A stretch of 34,558 nt of DNA from Paraburkholderia sp. (lineage in GTDB: Bacteria > Pseudomonadota > Gammaproteobacteria > Burkholderiales > Burkholderiaceae): positions 1 to 34,558 of the forward strand of contig NZ_JAMFSB010000084.1 of assembly GCF_026225065.1 (NCBI RefSeq), given 5' to 3'. This document shows, one piece after another, positions 23,624 through 32,072 of the stretch. The notes beneath the pieces are model-generated. The model did no database searches and was not told the DNA's origin. It worked only from the letters and a program-made list of their open reading frames with translations. The stretch's first letter is position 1; each line of letters starts with the position of its first letter. A program made the translations under genes and the position numbers.

Positions 23624-24007
23624 TCAGATATTCTGCACGAACATATACTGCTTCGTGACCTTCTCGGTCACTTCGAACACGCCGCGAAAGCCTTCCGGCA
23701 CCATCACTGCATCGCCCGGGCCGAACGGCTTGCGTTCGCCGTCATCCGGCACGATCGCGCCAATGCCCGACAACACGTGGAAGAACTCGAACTGCCCCTC
23801 GGGGGAATCGATCCGCCAGGCGCCTGCAGTGCCGCTCCAGATCCCCGTGCTGACGTTGCCGTCGGCGCGCTCGAATACGGGCCAGTCACGGCGCTCGGGC
23901 TGACCGCGCAACAAACGCTCCGGGCTCAGCGAGAGCAGTGCGCCTTCGCCCTGCGGATTGTCGAAACAGAAACTCTGCACGGGGTTGACTGATAAAGACT
24001 GCGACAT
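23624..24007 (-). CDS. Small cupin-domain protein
   Basis: A 127-residue protein of the DUF861/EutQ-like cupin group. The single beta-barrel covers residues ~40-125: GIWSGTAGAWRIDSPEGQFEFFHVLSGIGAIVPDDGE is motif one and KPFGPGDAVMVPEGFRGVFEV motif two. The usual metal histidines are mostly replaced (one H in FFHVLSG), so it may bind a ligand rather than catalyse with a metal. It is the last gene of the HyuA/HyuB operon, 34 bases after HyuB, a position where such cupins are common in catabolic operons. The precise role is unknown. Confidence 0.8.
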   Translation of the reverse strand: MSQSLSVNPVQSFCFDNPQGEGALLSLSPERLLRGQPERRDWPVFERADGNVSTGIWSGTAGAWRIDSPEGQFEFFHVLSGIGAIVPDDGERKPFGPGDAVMVPEGFRGVFEVTEKVTKQYMFVQNI

Positions 24008-24041
24008 GGATGGATTCTCTCTTTACGGTAAATCGATTCGG

Positions 24042-26036
24042 TTAACTCGCGCGCCGCAATTCAGGCCACGAGGCGCAGAGTTCTGTAAAGATCTGCTCGA
24101 TCGCCTCAGCACCGGCGCCCTGCGTTTCGACACGCGCGTCTAACGTATCGAAGATCCGATGCTTGATGAAATAGCGCCATTGCACCGGCACGCCCGCCAG
24201 GATATGAGTGAGCGCGGCATAACGCTCGTGAGTCCACTTCGCTTCGAACGCCTCTCGGTAGGGACCGAACTCGAACGCCGGCACTGGGGTATCGCGTGCC
24301 ATCGCGTGGGCCTGCTCACGCAACACCGCCGTCTCGGCTGTGTCGATCTCGCCGTCGACGATCCCCACGGCATAGACCTCGCGCGCTTCCTGCTCGGTGA
24401 CATAACCACGCTGTACGTCCTCGCATACCCGTTGCACGTCGCGATCGATAGGCCGGCCGTATCCCCCTGCCCCCGCTCCAATTAGCCGGATCACGTCACC
24501 CGGATTGCAGATCACCAGATCGGTATTGCCGAGTTGCTCCGCCTGCGGCGTGTCGGGGTTCTTCGTGAAGCGCGCATTCGCGCCGGCGTGGCCGCCGCGC
24601 ACACCCCATGAGGCAAAGTGCGTGCGATCGCGGTTGCGCACTGTGACGAGCGTATTCGGCGAGAACACCTTGAACTCCATCACCAGCCCCTGGCCGCCGC
24701 GGAACTGTCCCGCGCCGCCCGAGCCGGGCGCCACGCCATAACGCGTGATACGGATCGGCACCTCGGCCTCGTTGATCTCCACCGGTGTGTTGCGCAAAAA
24801 CGCGTTGTTCGCGCCGGAGCCGTCTTCACCGTCATCGAACGACATGCCACCAGCGCCACCGCCGATTGGCCCAATCGATGCCATCACTGTGCTGCCGTGC
24901 CGGTCCATAGTCTTGACGCTGAGAATCGACAGGCCGCCTGCAGGGCAAGCGGCGAGCCGTTCCGGAATCGCTTGCGAGAAAGCACCAAAGGTCAGCAGAT
25001 GCAGCAGCTTGCAGGTCAGGCTACGCATGCCGACCGCCGCCGGCCGCTGCGCATTCACCACCGTGCCTTCGGGCAATACGCAGCGCGCCACCCTTAGCAT
25101 GCCGCTATTCAGCAGGATCTCGGGATTCAGCGTGTACAGCACATAGACGAAGCCGACTAACGCAAGCGCATGCCGTTCGCGACCACCAGTCGGGATGTTC
25201 AGCGACGATTGCAACTGCGGATCGCTGCCCGTGTAGTCGAATTCGACGCTGCCGTCGCGGATACGCAGCGTCAACGCGACGCGCATCGGCTTACCGCGCA
25301 CCGAGTCTTCATCGGCGTATTCCGCGAAAAAATACTCGCCGTAGGGAATGCCGCGCATGACGGTGCGCGCCTGCTCCTCCGAATAATCGAGCAACGCCTG
25401 CATGCCCGCCTTGAAACCGTCGATGCCAAACCGCTCGATGATTTCCAGCACGCGCCGCTCGCCTGTATGCAGCGACGCCAGTTGCGCATGCAAATCGCCG
25501 ACGTTCTGGTCCGGCACGCGCACGTTGGCGGCCATGATGCGCAGCAGCTCTTCATCGAGCACGCCGCGTCGCACGATCTTGGTGGGCGGAAAACGGATGC
25601 CCTCCTGCTCGATTTCGGTCAGCGTGCGCGACAGCGAGGCAGGCACGGCGCCGCCCATATCGGTGTTGTGAATGTGGCCGCCCACGAAGCAGACAATCTC
25701 GCCTTCGTAGAACACCGGCTTCCAGAGCACGATATCCGGCGTGTGGGTGGCAACGAAGCCGCTGTATGCGTCGTTCGTCATGCCGATGTCGCCCGGCTCG
25801 TAGTGATCGATCATGCCGATCACCGGGCCGTAGTCGAGGCCGACATACCAGGTGGCGCCGAGCGTCTTTGGCGACGCGAACGTGTGTCCATCCGGCGTCG
25901 TGATCGCGCACGAGAAGTCCTCCGTCTCTTTCACGAAGGTCGAATGTGCGGTGCGCACCAGCGTGTACGCCATGCTTTCCGCTGCGGCGACACAGTAGTT
26001 GGCGAAAATCTGCAGGACTGCCTTGTCGAATTGCAT
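24042..26036 (-). CDS. hyuB: Hydantoinase/oxoprolinase B subunit (HyuB)
   Basis: A 664-residue protein from ATG 26036, which has GGAG 6 bases upstream; the in-frame TTG at 26063 would overlap the preceding gene and has no good ribosome site. Family landmarks include the N-terminal AESMAYTLVRTAHSTFVKE, DYGPVIGMIDHYEPGDIGMTNDAY, GGHIHNTDMGGAVPAS, and the glycine-rich C-terminal APGSGGAGQFRGGQG and GAGAGGYGRP. HyuB pairs with HyuA to hydrolyse a cyclic amide (hydantoin, N-methylhydantoin, 5-oxoproline and relatives), coupled to ATP hydrolysis. Acetone and acetophenone carboxylases share the fold, but their extra subunit is absent. It follows HyuA by 13 bases. Confidence 0.9.
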   Translation of the reverse strand: MQFDKAVLQIFANYCVAAAESMAYTLVRTAHSTFVKETEDFSCAITTPDGHTFASPKTLGATWYVGLDYGPVIGMIDHYEPGDIGMTNDAYSGFVATHTPDIVLWKPVFYEGEIVCFVGGHIHNTDMGGAVPASLSRTLTEIEQEGIRFPPTKIVRRGVLDEELLRIMAANVRVPDQNVGDLHAQLASLHTGERRVLEIIERFGIDGFKAGMQALLDYSEEQARTVMRGIPYGEYFFAEYADEDSVRGKPMRVALTLRIRDGSVEFDYTGSDPQLQSSLNIPTGGRERHALALVGFVYVLYTLNPEILLNSGMLRVARCVLPEGTVVNAQRPAAVGMRSLTCKLLHLLTFGAFSQAIPERLAACPAGGLSILSVKTMDRHGSTVMASIGPIGGGAGGMSFDDGEDGSGANNAFLRNTPVEINEAEVPIRITRYGVAPGSGGAGQFRGGQGLVMEFKVFSPNTLVTVRNRDRTHFASWGVRGGHAGANARFTKNPDTPQAEQLGNTDLVICNPGDVIRLIGAGAGGYGRPIDRDVQRVCEDVQRGYVTEQEAREVYAVGIVDGEIDTAETAVLREQAHAMARDTPVPAFEFGPYREAFEAKWTHERYAALTHILAGVPVQWRYFIKHRIFDTLDARVETQGAGAEAIEQIFTELCASWPELRRAS

Positions 26037-26049
26037 GCCGGGCTCCGGT

Positions 26050-28116
26050 TCAGTTCGCGCCAACGTAAGTAAGAATCAGATTGCCGTAGGGATCGACGCG
26101 TCCCGTGAAACCAGGCAGCACGCAAGTCGTGCAATCGTCCTGCGCGATCACTGCGGGTCCGGCAATCTGCTGGCCGGCTAGTAGTTTGGCGCGGTGAAAC
26201 AGCGCAGCGTCATGGAACGCGCCGTCCATCCAGACCTTCACGGAAGCATCTGGAACCGGCGCATGCTCGCTGGCTTCGATGGGTCGCAAGGCTGGCTTTG
26301 GGGTCACCGAGGCGATCACGAGACGCAGCGCCACTACCTGGATCTTTGCTTTCAGATCGCTGTGGCCGTAGAGTCGCGCGTGCTCGCGGTGGAACGCTTC
26401 GCTCAGCGCGTCGATGTCTCGCTCCTGCAGCCATACAAGTTCAAGGGGCGTGTCGATTTCGAACGATTGTCCCTTGTATCGCATGTCGGCCGAGACGGTG
26501 ATGCGCGCCTGGCGGTCGTCGCTGTTATCGCCAGGCGAAGCGGTTTCGCCGGCCATCCAGTTTCGCGCCGCGGTTTCCAGCGCACGCGCATCGTCGCGCA
26601 GGGCGTCGAGTGCTACGGCATCGAGGTCGTAGTAGGTGGTCTTGACGAAATCGTTCTTGGTGTCGGCGATCAAGCCGCCCAGCGCGCTCAGTACGCCCGG
26701 CGTGGTCGGCACAACGACTTGCTCCATGCCGAGCGCCCGCGCGAAGTAGCACGCAAGCATCGGCCCAGCACCGCCGAACGGCAGCAGCGAGAAGGTGCGC
26801 GGATCGATGCCGAAGCGCGAGACAATCCGGCTCACGCCCGCATACATGCCCGACACCGACACGTTGACGATCGCTTCGGCAGTGCGGTAGATATCGGAGC
26901 CAAGCTGCTGCGCCAACACCTCGACCGCGCGGCAAGCCGCGTCGTGATCGACCTTCACCGAGTTGTAGCCGAGGCTGGCGTTGCCGATCACGCCCATCAC
27001 GGCGAACGCATCGGTTATGGTGGCACGCGTGCCACCCCGGCCGTAGCACACCGGGCCCGGGTTCGACCCAGCACTCTCCGGCCCGACCTTGAGCACGCCG
27101 AAATCGTCGACCCACGCAATCGAGCCCCCGCCGTCGCCAATCGACGACACTGAGACCGATGGAATATGAATCTGGAAATCGCCGATGTATTCGCCGGTTG
27201 CGTATTGCGGCTCGCCGTCGATGATCAGCGCGACGTCCGCGGTCGTGCCACCGACGTCGAGACTCATGCAACGCTGCAGACCGCACAGTTGCGCGACATA
27301 CGCCGCGCCGATCACGCCGGACGCCGTCCCGGAGAGAATCATCTGCACGCAATTGGTCTTGCCGGTTTCGGCGCTCATCACGCCGCCATTCGACTTGGTG
27401 ACCTTCATGTCCGCCGCGATACCGGTCTCGCGCAGTGCACGCTGCAACGACGACAGATAGTGCGATACCTTCGGCTGCACATAGCCGCCGATCACCGCCG
27501 TCGAAGTGCGTTCATACTCGCGGATGATCGGCCAAACGTCGGAGGAACAGGAAACGAAGAGACCCGGCATGGCTCGCTCGAGAATCGCCTTCACCTCGTG
27601 CTCGTGAGCCGGATTGCGATAGGAATGCAGCAGCGATATCACCACGCCTTCGCAACCGGCACGGCGCAGCTTGTAGAGTGCATCGAGCACGCTCGCCTCA
27701 TCCACCGGCGTCTCGACCGTGCCGTCCGCGGTCAACCGTTCCACGATGCCGAACACCCGTTCGCGTGGCACTAGCGGCGCGGGACGCTTCGACATCAGGT
27801 TATACATATCGGGGCCCTTCAGCCGCGCGATATCGAGCACGTCTTCAAAGTGGCGTGTAGTAATCAGGCCGAGCTTCAGCCCCTTGCGTTGCACGACAGC
27901 GTTGACGCCCACCGTCGTCCCATGCGTGAAATAGGCCACCTCATGCGGATCGACGCCATAGCGTTCGGCCAATCCTTCCATGCCGAGCAACACTTCGGCA
28001 CCAGGGCTATCCGGACGGGAAAACACTTTCAGCGTTTTCAGCTCGCCTGTTTCGTCATTCAGTACTGCGAAGTCGGCGAACGAGCCACCGATATCCACTC
28101 CGATTCTCAGGGCCAT
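26050..28116 (-). CDS. hyuA: Hydantoinase/oxoprolinase A subunit (HyuA), ATP-binding
   Basis: A 688-residue protein. The ASKHA-type phosphate loop near the N-terminus reads GVDIGGSFADF (residues 6-16), where the family normally has GGTFTD, an unusual change. FTHGTTVGVNAVVQRKG follows at ~64-80, the second phosphate motif LDVGGTTADVALI is central, and LLPFGGAGPMLACYFAR precedes the C-terminal domain. It should phosphorylate the cyclic amide that HyuB then opens. It lies 13 bases after the fused ABC ATPase gene, so the compound imported by that transporter is the likely substrate. Hydantoins, creatinine-derived N-methylhydantoin, pyroglutamate or another lactam are all possible. Confidence 0.9.
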   Translation of the reverse strand: MALRIGVDIGGSFADFAVLNDETGELKTLKVFSRPDSPGAEVLLGMEGLAERYGVDPHEVAYFTHGTTVGVNAVVQRKGLKLGLITTRHFEDVLDIARLKGPDMYNLMSKRPAPLVPRERVFGIVERLTADGTVETPVDEASVLDALYKLRRAGCEGVVISLLHSYRNPAHEHEVKAILERAMPGLFVSCSSDVWPIIREYERTSTAVIGGYVQPKVSHYLSSLQRALRETGIAADMKVTKSNGGVMSAETGKTNCVQMILSGTASGVIGAAYVAQLCGLQRCMSLDVGGTTADVALIIDGEPQYATGEYIGDFQIHIPSVSVSSIGDGGGSIAWVDDFGVLKVGPESAGSNPGPVCYGRGGTRATITDAFAVMGVIGNASLGYNSVKVDHDAACRAVEVLAQQLGSDIYRTAEAIVNVSVSGMYAGVSRIVSRFGIDPRTFSLLPFGGAGPMLACYFARALGMEQVVVPTTPGVLSALGGLIADTKNDFVKTTYYDLDAVALDALRDDARALETAARNWMAGETASPGDNSDDRQARITVSADMRYKGQSFEIDTPLELVWLQERDIDALSEAFHREHARLYGHSDLKAKIQVVALRLVIASVTPKPALRPIEASEHAPVPDASVKVWMDGAFHDAALFHRAKLLAGQQIAGPAVIAQDDCTTCVLPGFTGRVDPYGNLILTYVGAN

Positions 28117-28129
28117 GAAGTTTTTCCGT

Positions 28130-29995
28130 TTATACGACCGTACCTTCGCGCACCATCGCAGCCTGCAAGGTCGTCAGATCGAGCTCAGTGCGATGACACA
28201 GCACTTCGGCGCCGTTCGACAGTTGCCGGCGCGCTGGTGCCGTGGTGTTGCACAAACCATCGACGCGCAACGGACAGCGTCCGAGGAACGTACACAACTC
28301 CGAATGCGGCGCACTCGGTCCAATGGGCGGCAATTCGCTGTGACAGCGAATGGTGGCCTCATCGAGCCAGCCCGTGCGCAATTCCGGAGCCGATGAAATC
28401 AGCAGATCGGCATACGGATGGAACGGCGGCGCGCACAGTGCTGCGCGATCGCCCGCCTCGACGCGATGACCCGAGTACAGCACGACGATGTCGTCGCTGA
28501 TGGCGCGCATCTTGCCGATATCGTGGGTAATGAACAGGTACGACACACCGAGCTTGCGTTGCAGGTCGGCGAGCAGATCGAGAATCGCTGCGCCCACGAC
28601 GGTATCGAGCGCGGACGTTACCTCGTCGCACAGAATCAGATCGGGCTCGGCCGCGAGCGCCCGTGCCAGGTTGATCCGCTGCTTCTGGCCACCGGACAGC
28701 TCGCCGGAGCGACGTGTGGCAAGCGCTGCGGGCAGTCGCACCAGGTCGAGCAATTCAGCGACACGCTGCCGGGCTCGTTCGCCCTTCATGCCGTGATAGA
28801 ACGCGAGCGGCCGGGACAGAATCCGCTCCACCGTATGCACCGGATTCAAAGCGGTATCCGCGTTCTGGAACACGATCTGGATGCGCCTGAACTGTTCCTT
28901 GGTGCGCCGGTTCATATGCTTGGGCATCGGCTCGCCATCCAGCAGCAACGAACCGCTCGCCACCGGCACCAGCCCCGCGATCACCTTGGCGAGCGTGGTC
29001 TTGCCGGAACCGGACTCGCCGATCACCCCGACCGTCTTGCCGCGATGGATCACCAGATCCACGTCGTCCAGAATGCGTGCTGCTGGAAAACCCTTCGCAT
29101 CAGTCTTGCCGTAGCCCGCGACAAGCCGTTTCACTTCCAGCAACGGACGCTCCGCGGCACCGACCGCAGCGCGCCCTTCCGGCCGCGCGCCGCGCGGTGT
29201 CGGCATGACCGCAGCGATCAAACTCTGCGTGTACGCATGAGCCGGTGCGTTGAGAATCTGCGCCGTGCTGCCCACCTCGCGAATCTCGCCATCGCTGAGC
29301 ACGACGATGCGATCTGCCATCTGCGCGACCACCGCCAGATCGTGCGACACGTACACCGCCGTCGTGCCGAGTTCCTTCACAACCCGCTTGAACGCCTGTA
29401 GCACATCGATCTGCGTAGTGACATCGAGTGCCGTGGTCGGCTCATCGAGAATCACCAGTTCGGGGTCCGTGATCAGCGCCATCGCCGCCAGCAGCCGTTG
29501 CAACTGGCCGCCCGATACCTGGTGCGGATAGCGCTTGCCGATCCGCTCCGGGTCCGGCAGCGCCAGCGCGCGGAACAGTTCGACAGCTTTGGCCTGGGCG
29601 GCGGCCTTGCTCATGGTCCGATGGATCAGCGCGCTTTCGATCACCTGATCGAGAATCGTGCGCGCCGGATTGAAGGCCGCTGCCGCGCTTTGAGCAATAT
29701 AGGCGACCTTGCGACCGCGTAGCGAAGCCAATGCATTGGACGAGAGCGAGCGCACATCTGAATCGCCTACGCGGATAGACCCGCCTGCAATGCGGCAACC
29801 AGTCCGCGCGTGACCCATCAGCGCGAGTGCGATCGTCGTCTTGCCCGAGCCGGATTCGCCGATCAGCGCGAGCACCTCGCCGCGGGCCACCGTAAAGTCG
29901 ATGTCGTGCACGATGGTGGTTTCAGCCCGCCCTTCACTGCTGCCCACCACCCGCAGGCCGCGCACTTCAACCAGGTTGTCGGTTGTGGTGTTCAT
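28130..29995 (-). CDS. Peptide-type ABC importer, fused double ATPase (DppD-DppF type)
   Basis: A 621-residue fusion of two ABC domains. Domain one has Walker A GESGSGKT (46-53), signature SGGQLQR (161-167) and Walker B VILDEPTTALD. Domain two has Walker A (326-333), signature LSGGQKQR (433-440) and Walker B LILCDEVTSALD (453-464), where cysteine stands at the residue before the DE. The C-terminal tail holds four cysteines (C568, C574, C582, C600) in the oligopeptide-transporter pattern that can carry an iron-sulfur cluster. ATG 29995 is chosen, one base after the DppC stop; the start at 30040 overlaps that gene. It powers uptake by the two permeases encoded upstream. Confidence 0.9.
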   Translation of the reverse strand: MNTTTDNLVEVRGLRVVGSSEGRAETTIVHDIDFTVARGEVLALIGESGSGKTTIALALMGHARTGCRIAGGSIRVGDSDVRSLSSNALASLRGRKVAYIAQSAAAAFNPARTILDQVIESALIHRTMSKAAAQAKAVELFRALALPDPERIGKRYPHQVSGGQLQRLLAAMALITDPELVILDEPTTALDVTTQIDVLQAFKRVVKELGTTAVYVSHDLAVVAQMADRIVVLSDGEIREVGSTAQILNAPAHAYTQSLIAAVMPTPRGARPEGRAAVGAAERPLLEVKRLVAGYGKTDAKGFPAARILDDVDLVIHRGKTVGVIGESGSGKTTLAKVIAGLVPVASGSLLLDGEPMPKHMNRRTKEQFRRIQIVFQNADTALNPVHTVERILSRPLAFYHGMKGERARQRVAELLDLVRLPAALATRRSGELSGGQKQRINLARALAAEPDLILCDEVTSALDTVVGAAILDLLADLQRKLGVSYLFITHDIGKMRAISDDIVVLYSGHRVEAGDRAALCAPPFHPYADLLISSAPELRTGWLDEATIRCHSELPPIGPSAPHSELCTFLGRCPLRVDGLCNTTAPARRQLSNGAEVLCHRTELDLTTLQAAMVREGTVV

Positions 29996-29996
29996 T

Positions 29997-30989
29997 TCAG
30001 CGAGCCTCCGCAGCACGGCGCAAACGCAGACGCTTGCCACGCCCAGGCAGCCCGTCGATCAGCAGGTTGACGCCGACCGTCAGGATCGCGATCGCGATGG
30101 CCGGCATCAGCACCACCGGCGCACCGTCACCGAGTCCGGCGATGTTTTCCCGCACCAGCGAGCCGAGGTCCGCATACGGCGGCTGCACACCCAGCCCAAG
30201 GAAGCTCAGGCTGCTCAACAACAGCACCACGAACACGAAACGCAGGCCGAGGTCGGCAAGCATCGGATGAATCATGTTCGGCAAAATTTCCACGCAGCAG
30301 ATATAAATCGCATTCTCGCCGCGCACCTTGGCCACCTGTACGTATTCGAGCGCGCTGATGTTCACGGCCAGCGAACGCGCAATGCGATAAGCACCAGGCG
30401 TATAGCTGATGCCTGCCGTGATGACCAGCAACGTGAGCGACGAGCCGAACGCCGCCACGATCATCAACGCGAACATCTTGGTGGGGATCGAGCTCACCGC
30501 GTCGAGTATGCGGCTCATGGTTTCGTCCACAGCACGGCCCGCGACGGCAGCCAGCAGGCCGAGACCGGTCCCGCAAAATGCGGCGAACAGGGCAGCGGCC
30601 AACGCCAGCAGCACCGTCAAACGCGTGCCGTACATGATCCGGCTCAGCATGTCGCGGCCCAGGTAATCGGAGCCGAGCGGCAAGTGGACGCTGAACGGCG
30701 CGAACACGTCCTGCGTGACAATCGCGCCAACCGGATACGGTGCGAGCACCGGCCCGAAGATCGCCACCAGCAACGCCAGAGCCACCATGAAAGCGCCGAT
30801 CCAGCCGCTCAGCGACAGCGAGGGCAAGCGGAGTGCAGCACGCTTGACCGGTGGCGTCGGCGCAGCGCCGCCACCGCCACTGGACGGCGCGGGTGAATGA
30901 GGAGCGGGCATAGCAGAACTCCTAAGGAGCGCCCCTTCGGCAGGCGTCGGCGAACGAGGATCGACGGGGGACGAATGAGGAGTGTTCAT
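29997..30989 (-). CDS. Peptide-type ABC importer, permease (DppC type)
   Basis: A 330-residue inner-membrane protein. ATG 30989 overlaps the DppB stop by four bases (ATGA). The first ~60 residues are a Pro/Ser/Gly-rich cytoplasmic tail, longer than usual for DppC. About six membrane helices follow, from LSGWIGAFMVALALLVAIFG. The family motifs HLPLGSDYLGRDMLSRIMYGTR and the EAA-type loop RGENAIYICCVEILPNMIHP are clear. It forms the channel with the DppB-type subunit. Confidence 0.9.
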   Translation of the reverse strand: MNTPHSSPVDPRSPTPAEGALLRSSAMPAPHSPAPSSGGGGAAPTPPVKRAALRLPSLSLSGWIGAFMVALALLVAIFGPVLAPYPVGAIVTQDVFAPFSVHLPLGSDYLGRDMLSRIMYGTRLTVLLALAAALFAAFCGTGLGLLAAVAGRAVDETMSRILDAVSSIPTKMFALMIVAAFGSSLTLLVITAGISYTPGAYRIARSLAVNISALEYVQVAKVRGENAIYICCVEILPNMIHPMLADLGLRFVFVVLLLSSLSFLGLGVQPPYADLGSLVRENIAGLGDGAPVVLMPAIAIAILTVGVNLLIDGLPGRGKRLRLRRAAEAR

Positions 30990-31939
30990 GTCCGCAGCCT
31001 CGGGTTGGAAACGATCGCGCACAGATCCGCCAGCAACACCAGAATCAGGTAGCCGAGACAGAAGATCAGCGTGCAGGCCTGCACCAGCGGCATGTCGCGA
31101 TTGCTGACCGCATCCACCATCAAACGCGCGAGGCCAGGGTAGTTGTAGATCGTCTCAACGACGATCACCCCGCCCAGCAGATACGACAGGCTCAACGCCA
31201 CCGCATTGGCGATCGGGCCGATCGCGTTAGGCAGCGCATGCAGCAGCACCACGCGCGCCGGACGCGCTCCCTTGAGAATCGCCATCTCGACATACGAGGA
31301 GCCGAGCTGTTCGATCACCGCCGCTCGCGTCATGCGCGCCATCTGCGCGATGATCACGCAACACAGCGTGATGACAGGCATCGCGTAGGCACGCATGAAG
31401 TGTTCGAAACTGTCGATTTCGCCGCTGTACGACAGCGCGGACAACCAATGCAGCTTGACCGCGAACACCAGCACCGCGAACGTCGCGATCAGAAACTCCG
31501 GAGTGGCCACCAGCGCCAGCGTGCTGAGGCTAATCATGCGATCGAGCAACGAACCGCGCTTCACGGCGGCGAGGATGCCCATCGAAATCGCAATCGGCAC
31601 CGAGACGAGCGTCGTGATCGCGGCAAGCTCGAGCGACTTCGGCAGACGGCCGGCAATCATCTCGCTGACCGGAAGACTGGCGGAGAGCGACATGCCGAAG
31701 TCGCCGCGCAAGAGGCCCCCGAGCCAGTGCAGATAGCGCAGATAGGCAGGCTGATCGAGGCCGAACTGTAACCGCAAGGCCGCAATCGTCTCCGGCGTCG
31801 CCGCTTGGCCGAGCGCCTCTTGCGCGGCGTCGCCCGGCAGCAGGTTGGTAATCGTGAAGATGATCATCGACACGATCAGCAGAATCAGCAGCGTCAGCGC
31901 AATGCGCTTCGCAATCAGCGCTGCAATGGTCTGGTTCAT
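30986..31939 (-). CDS. Peptide-type ABC importer, permease (DppB type)
   Basis: A 317-residue inner-membrane protein with an N-terminal helix (ALTLLILLIVSMIIFTITNLLPG) and about five further helices. Family landmarks are LPGDAAQEALG, LGGLLRGDFGMSLSASLPV and the docking loop LKGARPARVVLLHALPNAIGP, followed by VETIYNYPGLARLMVDAV. Family members carry di- and oligopeptides, nickel, opines or other amides. It overlaps the DppC-type gene by four bases and follows the binding-protein gene after 133 bases that contain a hairpin. Confidence 0.9.
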   Translation of the reverse strand: MNQTIAALIAKRIALTLLILLIVSMIIFTITNLLPGDAAQEALGQAATPETIAALRLQFGLDQPAYLRYLHWLGGLLRGDFGMSLSASLPVSEMIAGRLPKSLELAAITTLVSVPIAISMGILAAVKRGSLLDRMISLSTLALVATPEFLIATFAVLVFAVKLHWLSALSYSGEIDSFEHFMRAYAMPVITLCCVIIAQMARMTRAAVIEQLGSSYVEMAILKGARPARVVLLHALPNAIGPIANAVALSLSYLLGGVIVVETIYNYPGLARLMVDAVSNRDMPLVQACTLIFCLGYLILVLLADLCAIVSNPRLRT

Positions 31940-31968
31940 CGCACGGACCTCCTACGAGGATTGCAGAG

Positions 31969-32000
31969 GCCGGTAGTGGAACGGATGTTCCGCCACCGGC
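31969..32000. terminator. Imperfect 14-bp hairpin between binding-protein and permease genes
   Basis: Arms 31969-31982 and 31987-32000 pair at 12 of 14 positions with loop GGAT. Its place in the 133-bp gap after the binding-protein gene is typical of stems that protect the upstream message or attenuate read-through, giving more binding protein than permease. Confidence 0.5.
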
Positions 32001-32072
32001 GAACCGGATAACCGGGTGACCGACCAGGCCGCTCTATCTTGCCGCTCTAGCCGGCCAAGAGGGTCTGGAAGG

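Noticed and set aside
24042..28116. Acetone or acetophenone carboxylase
   Set aside because: Only A- and B-type subunits are present; the additional subunit of those carboxylases is absent and a peptide-type importer precedes them.
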